NCBI GenBank assembly: GCA_028532985.1
Contig: JANCIK010000001.1
Span: 4,898,001 to 4,962,000 of the forward strand
DNA: 64,000 nucleotides
DNA from: Stropharia rugosoannulata
Taxonomy: Eukaryota; Basidiomycota; Agaricomycetes; Agaricales; Strophariaceae
Direction: 5' to 3'
The position numbers were made by a program, and so were the translations under genes. The notes beneath the pieces are model-generated. The model made no database searches and was not told the DNA's origin. It worked only from the letters and a program-made list of their open reading frames with translations. Below are positions 1-12,500 of the stretch, piece after piece. Position 1 is the first letter of the stretch. Every line of letters begins with the position of its first letter.

Positions 1-1679
1 CGCTGAGCACACGCGTGATGATTTGTGATGCACGCGCTGAGCGCTGAGACGGCTGACCAGGCTAGTCACCGCTCCGCTGGACCCCTGCACTTCGACCCGA
101 ACCGCCCGCTGTGGCCACTTACAGCCTTGAAGTAGACGCAGGCCTGTCAACGTGGAAAGGAGTGCGACAGTGCCTAGAAGCGCACAAACAGGACCGAGTA
201 ATGCAGGAGACTGTCTTGTTAACAACAGCCAGACGCGGAGAGTGGGATGGAGCAGGGCATGTCGTCATTCCAGGGTGTACTGGCATCCGTGACAGGACGA
301 TGCAGCCAGGCCGTCGTTTTCTGCTCCGTGAGTTTTGCCTAGCCGTGTTTGCGAAGTTGCTACTGAAGAGTGGGGCCATGTGAGCCAAGTTGATGTATCA
401 TGGGCTTGCTCAGGTGAAAACGGGATCGCGCGAAGACGCTGGAGAACAAACGCATAGAAAGCAACGAGCGAATAATGGGGTGACCAGATAATGGGGTCGA
501 GTAGGGAATGCTCTTGTGATATGCTGATTAGAGGAGTAGAAACAAATCGACGTAGAAAGAGTTCAGTAGCTTGAACACGGCGGAGAGACACGCATGCGCA
601 CCTTCATTGGGATCAAGCCTTGTTTACAGCCATCTCCATAGAGGTAATCCATCGCCCCGTCGGAACTTCGACCTCTCATATCCACGACGTCACCTGGGCA
701 CGCGATGCGTAGGGGTTGGTCTTCGTGCGACGTGCATTGAGGTCAAGAATAGACACGTCGTCTGAACGGCGCCGTCCATGAGTACCGTCAGCAGGTCATG
801 TGAATGATTCCAAATCAAGCCCCTGCCGGCCCGTAGACCGACAAGGCCTTGTCTTTCATTCACGCATGCTCGCTGTGCCTTTTCTTGCCCGTTATTCACT
901 ACTAAGTATGAAGATATAGACTTACGCAGATGTTCCATCTATTCTCCGCCGTGTACCAGGTAAAGTCGCAGCATCGCGAAATCAATGAAAATTAAAAGTC
1001 AGAAATCCGAGTCAAGCACCGATATGTCGCGTATAACCAATCAAAATAAATTTAGTGATCACGCTCTCTTACAATTTAACGTATTTGGGACGCGTTAGGT
1101 TTGCACATACTTGCAAGGGGGCCTAGTGAAATGTAGGATGAAAAGAATGTCGACAAAAAAAATAGGAATCAGGCTGAGTCAGTGTGTTTTGATACACTGC
1201 CCGGACACTGCCCCGCTGCCACACTGCCACACAGCCATAACGCGGCTGCACTTTCGATCTCATACTTGTCGACACCGCTTTCTAATAGAAGTGGACATGC
1301 GGGATGGAGGAAACGCGGAGCGCCTCGCGTGCCTAAGGAATGTAGAAGAATACGGTGATTGATGGTGAATGCGCGGCTGTACGTCAGATGGAATATGCGG
1401 CACGGAATGCACTGACAAATAAGATTATGCACAGGCACGCGCAGTATGGTGCGCACGACATGGGTCTATTAATGAATGCCACGTGTGCTGTCCGTGTACA
1501 CTGGTCAGGGCAGCATGAATAGACGCACTAACAACCGAACAGGAGCACGGAAGATATCCCGAGCTAAAATTGGGCGCCAGATGCATCAAAAAACAAGCAA
1601 GTATACAGCATTGCGTTTGTAAAAGGCAAAGACAAAGCACTGTCAACACAGAGTCTCCGATTTCGACCCACTGCTCACC
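1..1679. other. Intergenic sequence, no gene recognised
   Basis: All open frames here are short, mostly start with non-ATG codons and show no recognisable domain or splice structure. The one feature I can support is a dispersed repeat at 571-765, listed separately. Confidence 0.5.
571..765 (+). repeat. Dispersed repeat with conserved end TCAAGAATAGACACGTC
   Basis: This stretch resembles 23765-23930 (+), part of 19126-19345 (+) and 61620-61800 (reverse complement). Shared landmarks are the start AACACGGCGGAGAGACACGC, a middle GATGCGTAGGGGTTGGTCTTC, and the end CAAGAATAGACACG. No open frame is shared by the copies, so I treat it as a non-coding repeat, possibly the remnant of a TE end. Confidence 0.5.
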
Positions 1680-2368
1680 CCATTAATGGTCACCATGGTC
1701 TTGCTTCGGAGCGGCTTGTGTAAAAACTGGTGTCCGGACGTCCGTTTAAAACAACCTCCATACCAACGGCATATTACCAATTAATTGGAGATTGACAATG
1801 TTTCAATATAGAAGACGCCGGCCGTGACACAGGCGAGACCATCTGATAATTGATTCATGACACATCTGACGTACGTGTATAATGGTAACAACAGTATAGA
1901 TCGAAGCAGTAGCAACCAAATAGAAGCACGGACGTTATCCTGAGATATGCATGCACACCAAGATGCATCGAAACTCAATGCACTGCTTATACTATTCATG
2001 AATACCGTGGTCTCACTTTGAGCGGGGGCTTGTAAATGAAAGGATGAGCACTGTTAGTCATAAAACAAGTTTTTCATGAATCTCGTCAAACATTATTGTC
2101 TTTATCATAAATACACGCGCCTCATGGCTGTTACATCGCTGGAACACAGCCATGATTTTCTGATTGTTTATTTTTGCTCTCTTCTGCTGACTCCATGGCA
2201 CGCAGCTGAACAAGGTAGATACCCCTTCTAATCAAGGCGTGAGAGCGATCACACAGCATATGAAAGATTCATTAATCCTACACGTGCAGTGTAGAGTACA
2301 TTCACCTTGTCATCTATCTTAAAGATAAATACCTCGCCTCACCACTGTGACAACAAAAGAACACAATC
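1680..2368 (+). repeat. Duplicated block upstream of membrane gene copy 1
   Basis: This region aligns collinearly with 24800-25488, upstream of membrane gene copy 2. Landmarks common to both are TGTCCGGACGTC, GATTGACAATGTTTCAATC, TAGAAGACGCCGGCCGTGAC and a stretch around CACAGCCATGATTTTCTG. The similarity runs into the coding start, so gene and promoter were copied together as a direct segmental duplication. Confidence 0.7.
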
Positions 2369-5234
2369 ATGATACTCTTATTGCTTCTCTTTTCGCTCTT
2401 CCATCGCCTCCATGGCGCGCCGCTCGACCAGATGAATGTCCCTTCTTCTTCCATTAGCCCCCCGCTCCACCCGCGATCCCGTCATCAGCAAACCGTGATT
2501 TTTGCCATAGCGTGCCATAGCATGCATGGCAGATCTATATTTGGCTGTAGCGTCTTATAGAGAGTATAGTATTGACAGGGCCTGCATAGTTCTCCATAGT
2601 GCTTGTCAGCGCTTATTAGGCTTATTAACCGTATTATATAGCATGATATAGCAAGGAGTTTGTTACAAGTAATCTATAATACATGATCAGATTGGTATGT
2701 ACTAGCTGTACGGTATAGTGTTGGTATAGTGTCCCGTGAAGCCTATATGAGTAGGTTGGCTTGAGTTCTTGAATCGAACGGATTGTTCTCACCTTCTTCT
2801 ACATCGGAAACAAAAGCCTGGCGGCACTGTTTCCCGAAGACTTTCAGCACTCTGTTCCGGACCATGCTGTTGCTCTTGTTCTAACTACAGTACGCATCTA
2901 CACACACACCAAATGCTACCCATTCGGTTTCCATTTCTCACGTACTGCATAGATTCATCACTGTCTTTCGGAATGGACTCAGTATGCGTTTGAACCACAA
3001 AACCTCGAAATGCGCGGCAAAGAATACAGAAAAGTGTTCTTAAGTTTAATGGATGCAATCGATAGCATCAAAGCTGATAATTATCATTGTGGCAAGTATG
3101 AGGCCAACAAAATCAGATGGGCTCGTAAAGGAATGTAAGTGATGATATTGATGCAAGTCTTTTCCCGAAAATGATTGATAATAATGGCGATGTAGGGAAA
3201 GACTCCGTGGCAACAAGAATTCCAAAGACGGAAGTGAGAGAGTGGTAGTACGAATTGTCCTCGACTAATTCCGACTATGCACTTGAATTCAGCACAAACA
3301 GTACTTGTCAGCTCTGCTCTCCGTTTATCTAACTCATATTATACCATAGTGTTACTCCTGTAGTATCGTTCCCCGTTTAATACAATTGTAGTTATTTTTG
3401 ACATATGTTGGATATATGCCGGACATTGACCCGACATTTACATTAGTCAGCTTGCTCAATAGGGTATCTTTCACTAATTAGAAGCGACGTCCCATTGGCA
3501 GAACATGTTTCTCTCGCATGTATACATACTGCTGACTAGAATGTCACGGAAATTTCATAGTACTTCATAGAGACCATAGAGTGATATATAGCACTCCAGA
3601 GCAATATATAGCCATCAAACTGAAATAAGGATTTTATGACATGCTGTGCGGTGCTATAAACAGGGTACCCCATGCTATCATTCTATGCTGCTACACAGTG
3701 CTACAAAACGCTGTATTGCCAACCCACGGTTTGCTGATGGTGTCCAATTCGGCATTCGAGCGGAGTCCGACATTATCATCACATGTCTGGCGACTATCTT
3801 TGCCTGCACGTGGACAACCATGCACCCAAATATCCCTTCGCCCGTGGATTCCAGATGGGATATTCTCAAGTGCCGCATCCGCTGGGTCTTCTATGCACTG
3901 CTGTTGCCAGAGCTAATTACAACATTGGCTTTCAGGCAAAGGATTGCGGCATCAGAAATTGTCAACTGCTACAACACAGAATTAGTCGAACGTGGGTATT
4001 CATTTATAACATAATATATTCTACCCAAATTAATTGCTTGTTTCTGCCTACAGCGTCGCTACTTGATGACGAGCATGAGTCGAGGAAAGCAGCAAGAGAG
4101 TCGAATCAGAGTGCAACCTGTTGGCGTTCCATCTGGTCCTTGTGCATAGCTGTGGCGGCTTGGCTTCCGGCACAGATCAAGAGATTCTTCACGCGCAGGG
4201 CTCTCCCGCAAGAGCGACGTGGGCGCGTCGAAGAATGGACGACAGCACACGGCTTCTTTGTTCAGATGGGCGGATTCATGCTTTCCAAGGATGGACAACC
4301 TCTCCAGACGCTCTCAGATGCAGATGATATTGTATGGTACATCCAGCGCGGCAACATGGCAGCAATAACAACCACAGAAGAGGATATCCAGGACCGCAGC
4401 AAGGGAGACGCCATCTCTAAAGGCTTCACCATCCTTCAGACCACATGGTTCTTCATGCAATGCATTGCCCGTTGGTCCACTGGGCTGGTCGTCACTGAGC
4501 TAGAGGTCGTCACGCTGGGTTTTGTAGTTCTCAACGGACTGACCTACGCGTTATGGTGGGACAAGCCGCAAAATGTTGATGTTCCAGTTTACCTTGAATG
4601 GATAGGCAACAACGTATGGAAACCGGAACCACCTACGTATTTATACAAGATGAATATGTTTCTATCTGTTTTTGAACGTATCGGATACAAAACCAAATTT
4701 GAGTTACCCACCTCTATGAAAGAGATTGGCGCACTTCTCAAGAAAGGGATTGCTTTGGTTTTGTTGGTGATCCCAATTTCAATAACTTTGGAGCTCCTTT
4801 CACCAGTTGTTCGAATGATGGCAGCCAAATCTTTGGGGAATGTCCCAAAACTCCGCCTCTCGATGTTCTTTTCAGACCATATTGACGAAAAGTACAAGCG
4901 TTTCCTTACTCTCTCGATGGTATTCGTTGCTGTCATTTTTGCCACTGTTCATATGGCTCCATCCTGGTCCCTCCATTTCCCATCACACAGGTACACGGTA
5001 CTATGGCGAACTTGTGTAATCATTACTGCAGCCGTCCCCCCTACAATTATCCCAGTCATAGAGTTCATTGATGTGTTGGAGTCAAATGCCCTAGGTGTAA
5101 TTTTAACTCTTTTAGCTCTGTCTTATTTTGCATCACGTATCGCCCTCTTTGTTGTTGCTCTTGTTGCGCTTCGGAACATACCTTCAGGAGCACTAATTAC
5201 GATTGACTGGCTTTCCATTTTCCCTCATATATAG
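2369..5234 (+). pseudogene. Multi-pass membrane protein of a fungal unknown-function family, copy 1, split by a transposon
   Basis: Exon 1 starts at ATG 2369 with a signal-peptide-like N-terminus (MILLLLLFSLFHRLHG). It is interrupted by the element at 2483-3739 and resumes at about 3742 up to 3991. A 62-bp intron (3992-4053) is followed by exon 2 (4054-5234), which is open to the TAG. Without the element, exon 1 would be 364 nt, exactly as in copy 2. Family landmarks seen are ATIFACTWTTMHPN, GFFVQMGGFMLS, DIQDRSKGDAISKG and LVVTELEVVTLGFVVLNGL, followed by several hydrophobic stretches in the C-terminal 200 residues. Proteins with this arrangement are common in agaricomycetes and, as far as I know, have no assigned function. 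The coding sequence shows no other break, so the disruption looks recent. The C-terminal part could still be expressed from an internal start. Confidence 0.8.
2483..3739. mobile_element. 1.26 kb TIR transposon without transposase, in exon 1 of membrane gene copy 1
   Basis: The ends are perfect 15-bp inverted repeats: CATCAGCAAACCGTG at 2483-2497 and its complement at 3725-3739. The dinucleotide GT stands at 2481-2482 and again at 3740-3741. Removing the element and one GT restores a frame that aligns residue for residue with copy 2, so GT is the target duplication. The subterminal regions are full of TATAG/CATAG motifs on both sides. No transposase-sized frame is present, so the element is non-autonomous. 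The short target duplication and subterminal repeats suggest a CACTA/Plavaka-like group, but this is inference. Confidence 0.85.
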
Positions 5235-5383
5235 ATGGATGTGTACGTAGTTCTTTCTTATCTGTAATACATTCACTTCTCAGGGGGCAGGGAGAAATGT
5301 GGGTTATATGTGACTTGTGCGGGCTTGTGCAGGTTAAGTGATATGCATACGCGCCTTCTTGCGGGTTGCATGCGGGGTGATCA
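5235..5383 (+). repeat. 3' flank of membrane gene copy 1, homologous to the flank of copy 3
   Basis: From the stop codon to GTGATCA at 5377-5383, this sequence aligns with the reverse complement of 63034-62888, downstream of copy 3. Shared landmarks are AGGGAGAAATGTGGGTTAT, GGTTAAGTGA, and GCGGGTT followed by CATGCG. The similarity stops abruptly at 5383, and copy 3 continues directly into sequence that matches 17051 onward. Confidence 0.75.
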
Positions 5384-5425
5384 AGGAAGTGGGCAGGACG
5401 GCGCTTGAACATATGCATACGTCTA

Positions 5426-5560
5426 ATACATAGAGTGTATCTAGGGGTAACCCTAGCACGGGCTTACCTGTGCGGTTACCCCGATTGAGCGGGCGGGCAC
5501 GTAACCACCCGAATACACAGCATATACACTGGGGTGCCCCCAATTGGGGCCCCGATCACA
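5426..5560. repeat. Left-end motif cluster of element alpha (GGTAACC/GGTTACC)
   Basis: The cluster contains ATACATAGAGTGTATC, then CTAGGGGTAACCCTAG (nearly palindromic), GGCTTACC, GCGGTTACCCC, CACGTAACCACCC and GGGGTGCCCC. Related clusters occur at 8990-9215 and 16760-16929. It lies 430-560 bp upstream of the XPG1 start, so it could be a recombinase-binding array, a promoter element, or both. Confidence 0.55.
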
Positions 5561-5987
5561 GCCTGACATGCCGCATCTCCTTTGTGGTTGGCCGATTTAA
5601 GATTCCGACCTCGGCATCCCTTTCCCTTCGCTGCTAACACTGTTTCCCCTCCTCCTGGACTATTTCCTTAGTCTTTTAATCTCTATGTATGTAGCCCAAT
5701 AGAGCACAGATGTAATAGGTCATGAAATATTATTTTTTCCCTTGCATACTTTATGTACTAGAAGAAAATATACGGTGCAACATCCCCAACTGCCTTTGTC
5801 TCACTAAGTGGCCCGCCCATCCTGGTGGCTTGGAGTGGCCACTTCCCTCCCGCCAAGGCGAAAAAATTGCTTTGCTTAAGATTTCATGTGGGCGAGTTCT
5901 TGTTTGACTCCTCTTCTTTCATACTTGTTTATTCTATCCTCTCAAACTACTTTTCTTTTTTTAAAATCTAAGATCCAAGTCTTCCTC

Positions 5988-7331
5988 ATGCCGACTGAGG
6001 CTCCAGCGGGAAAACGACGACGCGTTGATGCATCTTCGGGACAGGGAGCACGCAAAAAGAGGCGACGTAAAGGTATGTCGTCCGTTACTTTCAATTCTTT
6101 ATCTAACCTGCAACCGTATCACTAGCTGCTAGTCCCAAGGATGTCAATTTTCCCAGAACAATGTCTATCATAGATTCTTTAGCAGATCCAAATAGTGTCC
6201 CGGGGTCTGAGGCATACGACCTATGCACTACGGACTGCATTGCCAACTCCACGGAAGTTCTGAACCATAAGTCCTTGTCACGGGGCGGGTTCATCCTGAT
6301 GGCACTGCTATCTGGGTGCGACTACAGTAGCGGCCTGAGCAGCTGCGGTGTACAAACTTCTGTGAATCTGGCTAGCTGTGGGTATGGTGACGAGATTCTT
6401 GATGTGTACAACAACAACATCAACGAAGAATTGAACAACAAACTGGGGGCCATTAAAGATAAAATGGCAGATGAGATAGAGTATAACACCTCTGGTATGC
6501 TGTCGTCTCGCTCCCCGAAGCTGGCCAAATCACTTCGCAAGTCGAGTACCGTGATAACAGCCCAAAATATTGCAGCATTTGCGAGCCCTTTGGTGACGAC
6601 TTCGAGTCATTGCTATAGCATTCCATCTTGGCATATCGAATCGCCTCACATTCCTTCAATTGTTAATTTCTGTGTTGAGGTCCTTCGTTGGTCACCCACA
6701 GAGGTCAAGAAACAGATAGAAAACATTCTCTGGCCAGGCGTATTTTTAAGGATCATTACATCGGTGCATCTTCTATTATTAGTACAGATCTAGTTACCTA
6801 TATACCAACAGAGATTTTTGCTACATGATGATCTTGGACCTGAAAATATCTGCATTGACTTGGAAGCACGAGCTGACATCCTGAATGTGCTCGTCACTGA
6901 CCGAGAAAACCGCACTGGTATGTGGGCGCATATCGACTTCACTACATCGGACTTTGTGGCACAGATCACAAATGCCTGCGGTGCCGAACAAGATGCGTCT
7001 CGTAAGGACCGCAAGCGCACAAAGGTACGCAATATTGACAGGTGATTCTGGTCTGTAATAGTAACGTTCTGGTAATCAGAGTGGCCTTAAAACTGGTGCT
7101 GGCAATCAAGAGGAGATGAGAGTGTTTATTCCAGTAGAGTTTGTACCAGATACAATTCTTGTGCTCTCAGGAAAGGCTCGGTACGTGAAAGGGAGGGACA
7201 AGCCGAAGAAGAGGGCCAGCAAGAAGCAGTTTGAGGAGGCATTACAACAGTTAGCTGAACCCGGAAGTGCTCGGGTACGGGTACCTTCTGTTGCGAGAAG
7301 AAAGCGTAAGGCTTCTGAAGCCATGAACTAA
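5988..7331 (+). CDS. XPG1: XPG/GEN1-like protein lacking the catalytic N-terminal half
   Basis: Model: exons 5988-6072, 6126-6763, 6812-7024 and 7080-7331, giving 395 aa, with introns of 48-55 bp. The N-terminus is a short basic tail (KRRR and ARKKRRRK), likely a nuclear localisation signal. Residues from about 30 onward align with the C-terminal part of XPG2. Matching landmarks are GFILMALLSGCDYSSGLSSCG versus GLVFLALASGGDYDSGIPGCG, the segment ending LWPGVFLRIITS versus IWGGLFLQMIYS, and an intron at the same place. The N and I regions that hold most metal-binding acids in XPG nucleases are absent, so cleavage activity is unlikely. It could still bind branched DNA or a partner. It is convergent with UNK1, stops being 85 bp apart. 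The frame is undamaged, which argues against a simple dead pseudogene. The second intron acceptor at 6811 was chosen because the alternative would give a 30-bp intron. Confidence 0.75.
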
Positions 7332-7416
7332 AAAGACTTGTCGCATATATGTTATGTATCTATTTTACGAGTATGCTATACTGTATAGTAATTGTTCGGT
7401 TGTTCGTTATTCAATG

Positions 7417-8753
7417 TTAATCTTTCGAATGCTTAGCATCCCAGTCTTCAATAAACTGGAGTAACTTCCGCTTTCCCAGAGGCGGCTCTCGAATACAGTT
7501 AATTTCCGATACAACCTCAGCTGACTCGTGCGCACCATCAGGTCCATAAATAGTCACAATACGCGAAGCACTTAGTGCTTCAGATAACATAGTCTCCCCA
7601 ATTCCAAGTGCCGCTTGAATAGCAGGTCGTGTAATAGGTCTGCTCTAGACTCACATTTGTTAGAGTATTAAATCAACAGATAATAAATGTATGAGCTTAC
7701 CGAATGAGGGCACAGAATCCGGAAGTAATTATGATAGAACGTTGCGGCAAATTTCCAGGTAGCAATAATCTCGGGGTTCTGCAACCCGCGGCGGCGCTGA
7801 TTCTCCTGAAACGATGTGTAGCCGTTCAGCAAGCTCAGTTGCTCTCGTAACCATGTGCCAGTTGCGTCAACCTGAACATCATGATTGTGCTCTAGAGAAT
7901 TATCTAGAGTAATCTTAACCGATTGACTGAATATTTCCTAGAACAGTGAACAGAAATAAAGGATACATACCCTGTCAACAAAAATAGTAATCTTGTTTTG
8001 ATGATCTAAATAAAGTCTGTCGGGCTCGAAAGTACTGCTTTCAAGATTGCCGTCTGTCCATCTTACAAAAACCTGACTGTACGATGGACCTAGATAATGT
8101 GGGCATGACAACACCGCAGGTCCTACAGCAATTGACCTACATTATTTAAAAAAAATTATATGAGATTTCTGCTTACCCGTAAGCGGCATGAGTGATTGTT
8201 GAAGCTTCGAGGCCACCTCGGCCGTGGAAACAGTTGGGTGTTGGTTGTGAGGCTGACTGGTGACCGACACATGAAGATCGACAGCATATTTCCGGCAGCC
8301 GCCAAAGCGCTTGTCCTGTAGAAAGATATGGACTAACTCTGACTTGTGTATATCCTCTGGACAATCTGCCAAACCTAAGGGAGAGCCAGGAGGGGGTGTG
8401 GAAACATGGGAAGGAGCATGAGAAGCGGGCGGATTGTGCTCTGAAGCGGACGGATCAGCGGACGGATCGCCACCTTCGTGCGCGCGCTCTGATTGCTCGT
8501 GCGTTGATTGCTCGCGTGCTGATTGTGTTGATTGCACGTGCGTGAATCCGTTTGCTGGGTCTAGTAATTCCTTCTGCATTTCGGCACGCAGAGTCCTCAA
8601 CGCATTGAAACTGGAATGTGGCCAAGAACTTCTCTGTCGTTGGATTAAGCGAGACAGTTCTGATTTGTTGAGGTGACTAAGGCTTGTCAGGGAGTGGTAA
8701 TTATATCATACATACTTTACTCACCGCAATTCTGCTTCAGTGTATGGTTGCAT
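7417..8753 (-). CDS. UNK1: unknown protein paired with XPG1
   Basis: Model on the minus strand: exons 8753-8725, 8676-8177, 8122-7971, 7913-7701 and 7644-7417, giving 373 aa. I do not recognise a named domain. The N-terminus (TEAEL.HLNKSELSRLI) resembles the N-terminus of UNK2 (TEADV.NLRKADIAAII), a short helical, SAP-like segment. A polar linker rich in E, S, H and P follows. Then comes a strand-rich middle (KYAVDLHVSVTS; KITIFVDR) and a helical C-terminus (WLREQLSLL; WKFAATFYHNYFR; IQAALGIGETMLSEALSASR). The same order of segments is seen in UNK2, with low identity, so the pair are old paralogues. The start is the first ATG in a good frame, 9 codons before the first intron. Its 5' side faces the motif cluster at 8990-9215, shared with the recombinase gene. 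Confidence 0.75.
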
Positions 8754-9590
8754 CACAAATGAAACTTCGAACGGAGATGTGAATGCCACTTCCACATATT
8801 TAAAATACCATACATTCTTGTCAGCCACCTGCACTTTAGTCTGGTGTCCGTGCCACGGATGTAATGGGTGGCACAAGGGTGGCACAGATGTAAACTATAA
8901 TATGTACAATGAAATAATTCTAGTACTTTTATGACACAGGTAGAGGCTACTGTACAAAATCGAAGCAATTCTACGCTTGACGAAGGAACGCGGCGCGCCG
9001 CGAGGGTGCCGGGCAGCCAGTTAACCCGAGGGTGCCCCGCCCGCCAAAGGGACGAGGTGCCCGTAGTCACGTGACGCTCGCGGTCACCCAGCGACCCAAG
9101 ATACATAGAGTATACTACGCAGTCCCCGCAAGGGCTGGTAACCTCGCATTTTGCGGTGGTAACGTCTGGTTACCAGTTACCACTGGAATAACCAGAACGC
9201 TTACCATGTATTCCACAGTGTCATATCCCCCATCAAGTTGATGCACCACTGCGCCGATGGCCGATGACAGATCATGCATGGCCAGGCCCTCGACTATCAA
9301 AATTCACTTAGCCAGTGCTTAGATTAGATGTAATTGTTACTTAGTCTGTACTACCACCCGAGCTCGTTCACAGCATTCATCGAGAGACAGCATTCATCGA
9401 GAGAAGTATTCCCAACGAAACTATGAGCAAGAAAATCCGCGATTTCAACAGAACTATTTCTGTATGCTTTGCTTGGACCTCTGGACTCGGACACAGACGC
9501 TTGTGGCATGCACTGCAGACCACAGGCCACTTCCACTACACTTTCGCTTCTGTCACTAAATTGGCCTTCACAAGCAACAGGTAGAAAGCA
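8754..9590. promoter_or_regulatory. Divergent spacer between UNK1 and YR with central motif cluster 8990-9215
   Basis: This 837-bp spacer separates the divergent UNK1 and YR genes. Its centre holds GGGTGCCCCGCCCGCC, GAGGTGCCCG, GTCACGTGAC, ATACATAGAGTATAC (9101), GGTAACC, GGTAACG, GGTTACC, AGTTACC and GCTTACC. The left half (9023-9106) aligns with 16849-16929 and the right half resembles 5426-5560. It can therefore be read as the right end of one element abutting the left end of the next. It may equally act as a two-way promoter. I see no coding sequence here. Confidence 0.6.
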
Positions 9591-12500
9591 ATGACAGGGT
9601 CACCAAGCAGCTGGGGAGTTAAATCCCCAGCTAAACGGCGACACCTTCTCCTCAGTGGCCTCCCTGTTCCTATCCTTGAACACAAACGAGACTCTTCCAT
9701 CACAACTCTTCTGTACACGATGCACGACAACGAATTAGGCCTCCCTCCAGACCATCCAACTGTTCCTTTTCCCCTCCCTGAGTTTCAGCCCGACACCTCC
9801 ACTCAAAACAATCAGCCGGACCATAATGTTCAAATGAACCGACTTGTCGAACAAACGCACATCGATAGACTACAACAGCAAGAAGCAATGAAGGCTGATA
9901 ACAATACTGACATCTCTTATCGACGGCACGTTAGAAACTACGAGACGTGGTGGGATACAAACCAAGCAATGATGTTACAGTCCCATGAGATTCCCATCCC
10001 AGCTCATCCAATAACTGCTACGAAGGCTGCATTATTTCTGAAGTACGAGACATCTCGCGAGAAGGTAGCGCCGTTCATACTTGCCTCTTCTTCCTACCAT
10101 ATATCTTACGGTTGATTCATAGCGTACCACGGATGGCTCGAGTACTGCGGGCACTCGTGTTGGTGTTGCGACGATCCGTCAGTGCATCTCGGCTTTGGAG
10201 CAATACCGCTTCAATCACCAGCATCTGGGCAGCTATGCCTCATGCCCCGAGGCACAGAAACCTTTACACGATGATGTGCGCATCAAGACATATGAGAAAA
10301 TTGCAGAAGCCACAGAGCCTGAGCGTATCAGCCAGATGCATGAGAACAAAGCAAGTGGTATTAACTCAGGTACGATGGCACTGCTTACTATAATTCTAAT
10401 TCTTGGAAATCAAGAGGGCTAATTTCATTAATAATCAGATACCTACACTGAAAAGCAATTGATCGAAGCGTCTCTGTGGTTCTTGGACCAGGCCAGAGGT
10501 ACCAGCCCAATGAAAATATACACCGCCCTTCGTGACCGGGCAATGCTGCTCGTCTCCACTAGCATGGTTTATAGGGGTGATAACGTCCGAAGATTCCTAC
10601 TTTCTGACTTGTACTTACAAGATGTCCCAATGCCGGACATCGGGCCCACTTACACAGCTAAGGTACTGTTCTTTTTATATGTTGTAGTATCGTATTGTGA
10701 ACTCACAGTAAGGCCAGGCACTGGTTATTTTCTCAAACCAAGGAAAGGAGAACAAGACAGGGCGAGCTGATGAGCAGGCTTCATTGCGCCACCGAAACGA
10801 AGCACTTTGCTGTATTGGTGCATTGGCCATGTATTTCTTTGCTTCGTTTCATATTCTCCAGAATAAACCGCCCGACTTCTCTCCTAATTGGGACATACCT
10901 GATGGAGGATCGAAAGGATATCGAGATTGGTACTTTATACACCTCTTCCCGGGTAGGGATGATCACACCAAGATGTCATATAGCAGTATGTTTTAATGTT
11001 ATGAATACACTACTCTTACCAAGCTAATGTCTGACGCTTCCAGACCATCGCAATAAAATCAACCAGATGAAGAAGGACACTAAGATACGCATCAAGAAGG
11101 TTACACATGGCGGGCGGCCATTTGCGGTTGAACAAGCAGCCAAATTTGGAGCTGACACAGATAGTCGAATGGCCTTGGGGAACTGGATGGCCAATAAAGG
11201 GTCATTCAGGCCATGCTATGATCGCTCTCTGCCTGTTGCGGCCATGCTTGGTGCAGCAGGCTTCAATGCTAATAGACAAGCAAGTTTTTCCGTTTCTCGA
11301 GATACTATTGGTACGCAACTCTGTGCTATTATAATGATTTGCCTAATCAGCTCGTAGATCCAGAGCCCACCGGTTTGATTCAAGAAATATTTCCGTGGGT
11401 CGAAGATGAACTTTCTAAACTTGAAGAACGTATCAAGGTACACGGAACCCCTGCAGAAGATAATTCACTGCAGTTATTTCTTACATTACTCATTTCTCTT
11501 TGCCGTATACTGCTCCAAGATGCCGCAGTGCTGTTTACATCACATCCCAACTTTCCAGTATTTTCATATGCACCCTTCAACACGCTGGCATTTCGAAACT
11601 TTGCTGTCACATCAGTTCATGTAATTCAGACAGCCGAAGAAGAGGCGCACCAGCGGCTGCAAAATCTCCCGGAAGAATATGCCCAGACATTCCGTGGGCT
11701 TGTTCAGACAAATGCAATGTTGCATCAGGAAAGGCTACTTGCAGAGCGTCAACTAACAGACCAACTCAGTAGACAAATTCAAGCTATCATCGACATTCAG
11801 CAAGCGCAGTTATCTAAAGGACCAATTAGCCTAAAGCGGAAAGCCATACAGGCAACTATCAATGACTTGCACAGTATGTCACTTGCTCAATTGATCTGAT
11901 CTAATATTAATGTTTGCTCTCCAGATGATCTGTGGCATCGTACCAAGCAAGCGCAACATGAGTCTGGGCCAATAACAAACCCAGTTCACACAACGAGTGA
12001 CGTGACTCTGAGCGTGATCTCTGATGATAGTGGTCCACCCAACAGTGCTACTAACATTGAAACCGCATTTGCCTTTCCACCTTTGGAGTCCGAGTCATCA
12101 TCACCCCCATCGGTCTTTATCAGCCCTGCCACAGGTGGTGTCTATGCATCAGATAAAGGGTTTCCTTTTTCATTTGATCCAGATACAAGGCAAAAGCAAG
12201 AAGCCAACATACTCGCGCTTGAGAAGGCTTTTGCATATGAAAAACTAACCAAGCATAAGTACAAATGGGATGTCAAAACTGATGTGTGGCTTCCAGTATT
12301 TGACGGGTTCTGGAAGCCTGAAGAACCAAATATGAAGCCAACAATTGAGGACTTCTGGGCCGAGAATAAGTTTGGGATGAATGGGAGTTTCTCCATCCAA
12401 GAGCTTGATGCGAGATGGGGAGCACGTTGGAAGAGAAACAAACCAACGTTGAAGACCGAAGGAAGCCGGAGAGCAAAGGTGGTTGGCATGATTGACCGTC

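Larger units (their letters stand above)
5426..9106. mobile_element. Putative defective element (alpha): XPG1 and UNK1 without a recombinase
   Basis: The unit starts at ATACATAGAGT (5426) and ends at a right end (9023-9106) that aligns with the right end of the neighbouring element (16849-16929). Shared right-end motifs are CCCCGCC, GAGGTGCCCG or GAGGTTACCG, GTCACGTGA and GATACAT. It contains only the convergent pair XPG1/UNK1. XPG1 lacks its catalytic half, so the unit looks like a decayed relative of the recombinase-bearing element beside it. Confidence 0.55.

Noticed and set aside
6764..6793. 30-bp intron in XPG1 ending at GATCTAG
   Set aside because: Too short compared with all other introns in the window; the acceptor at 6811 keeps the frame and gives 48 bp.
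11432..11518. Intron in the YR gene between AAGGTACACG and CTCCAAG
   Set aside because: The stretch is open in frame and encodes the LLISLCRILLQDAAVL segment expected in this protein family.
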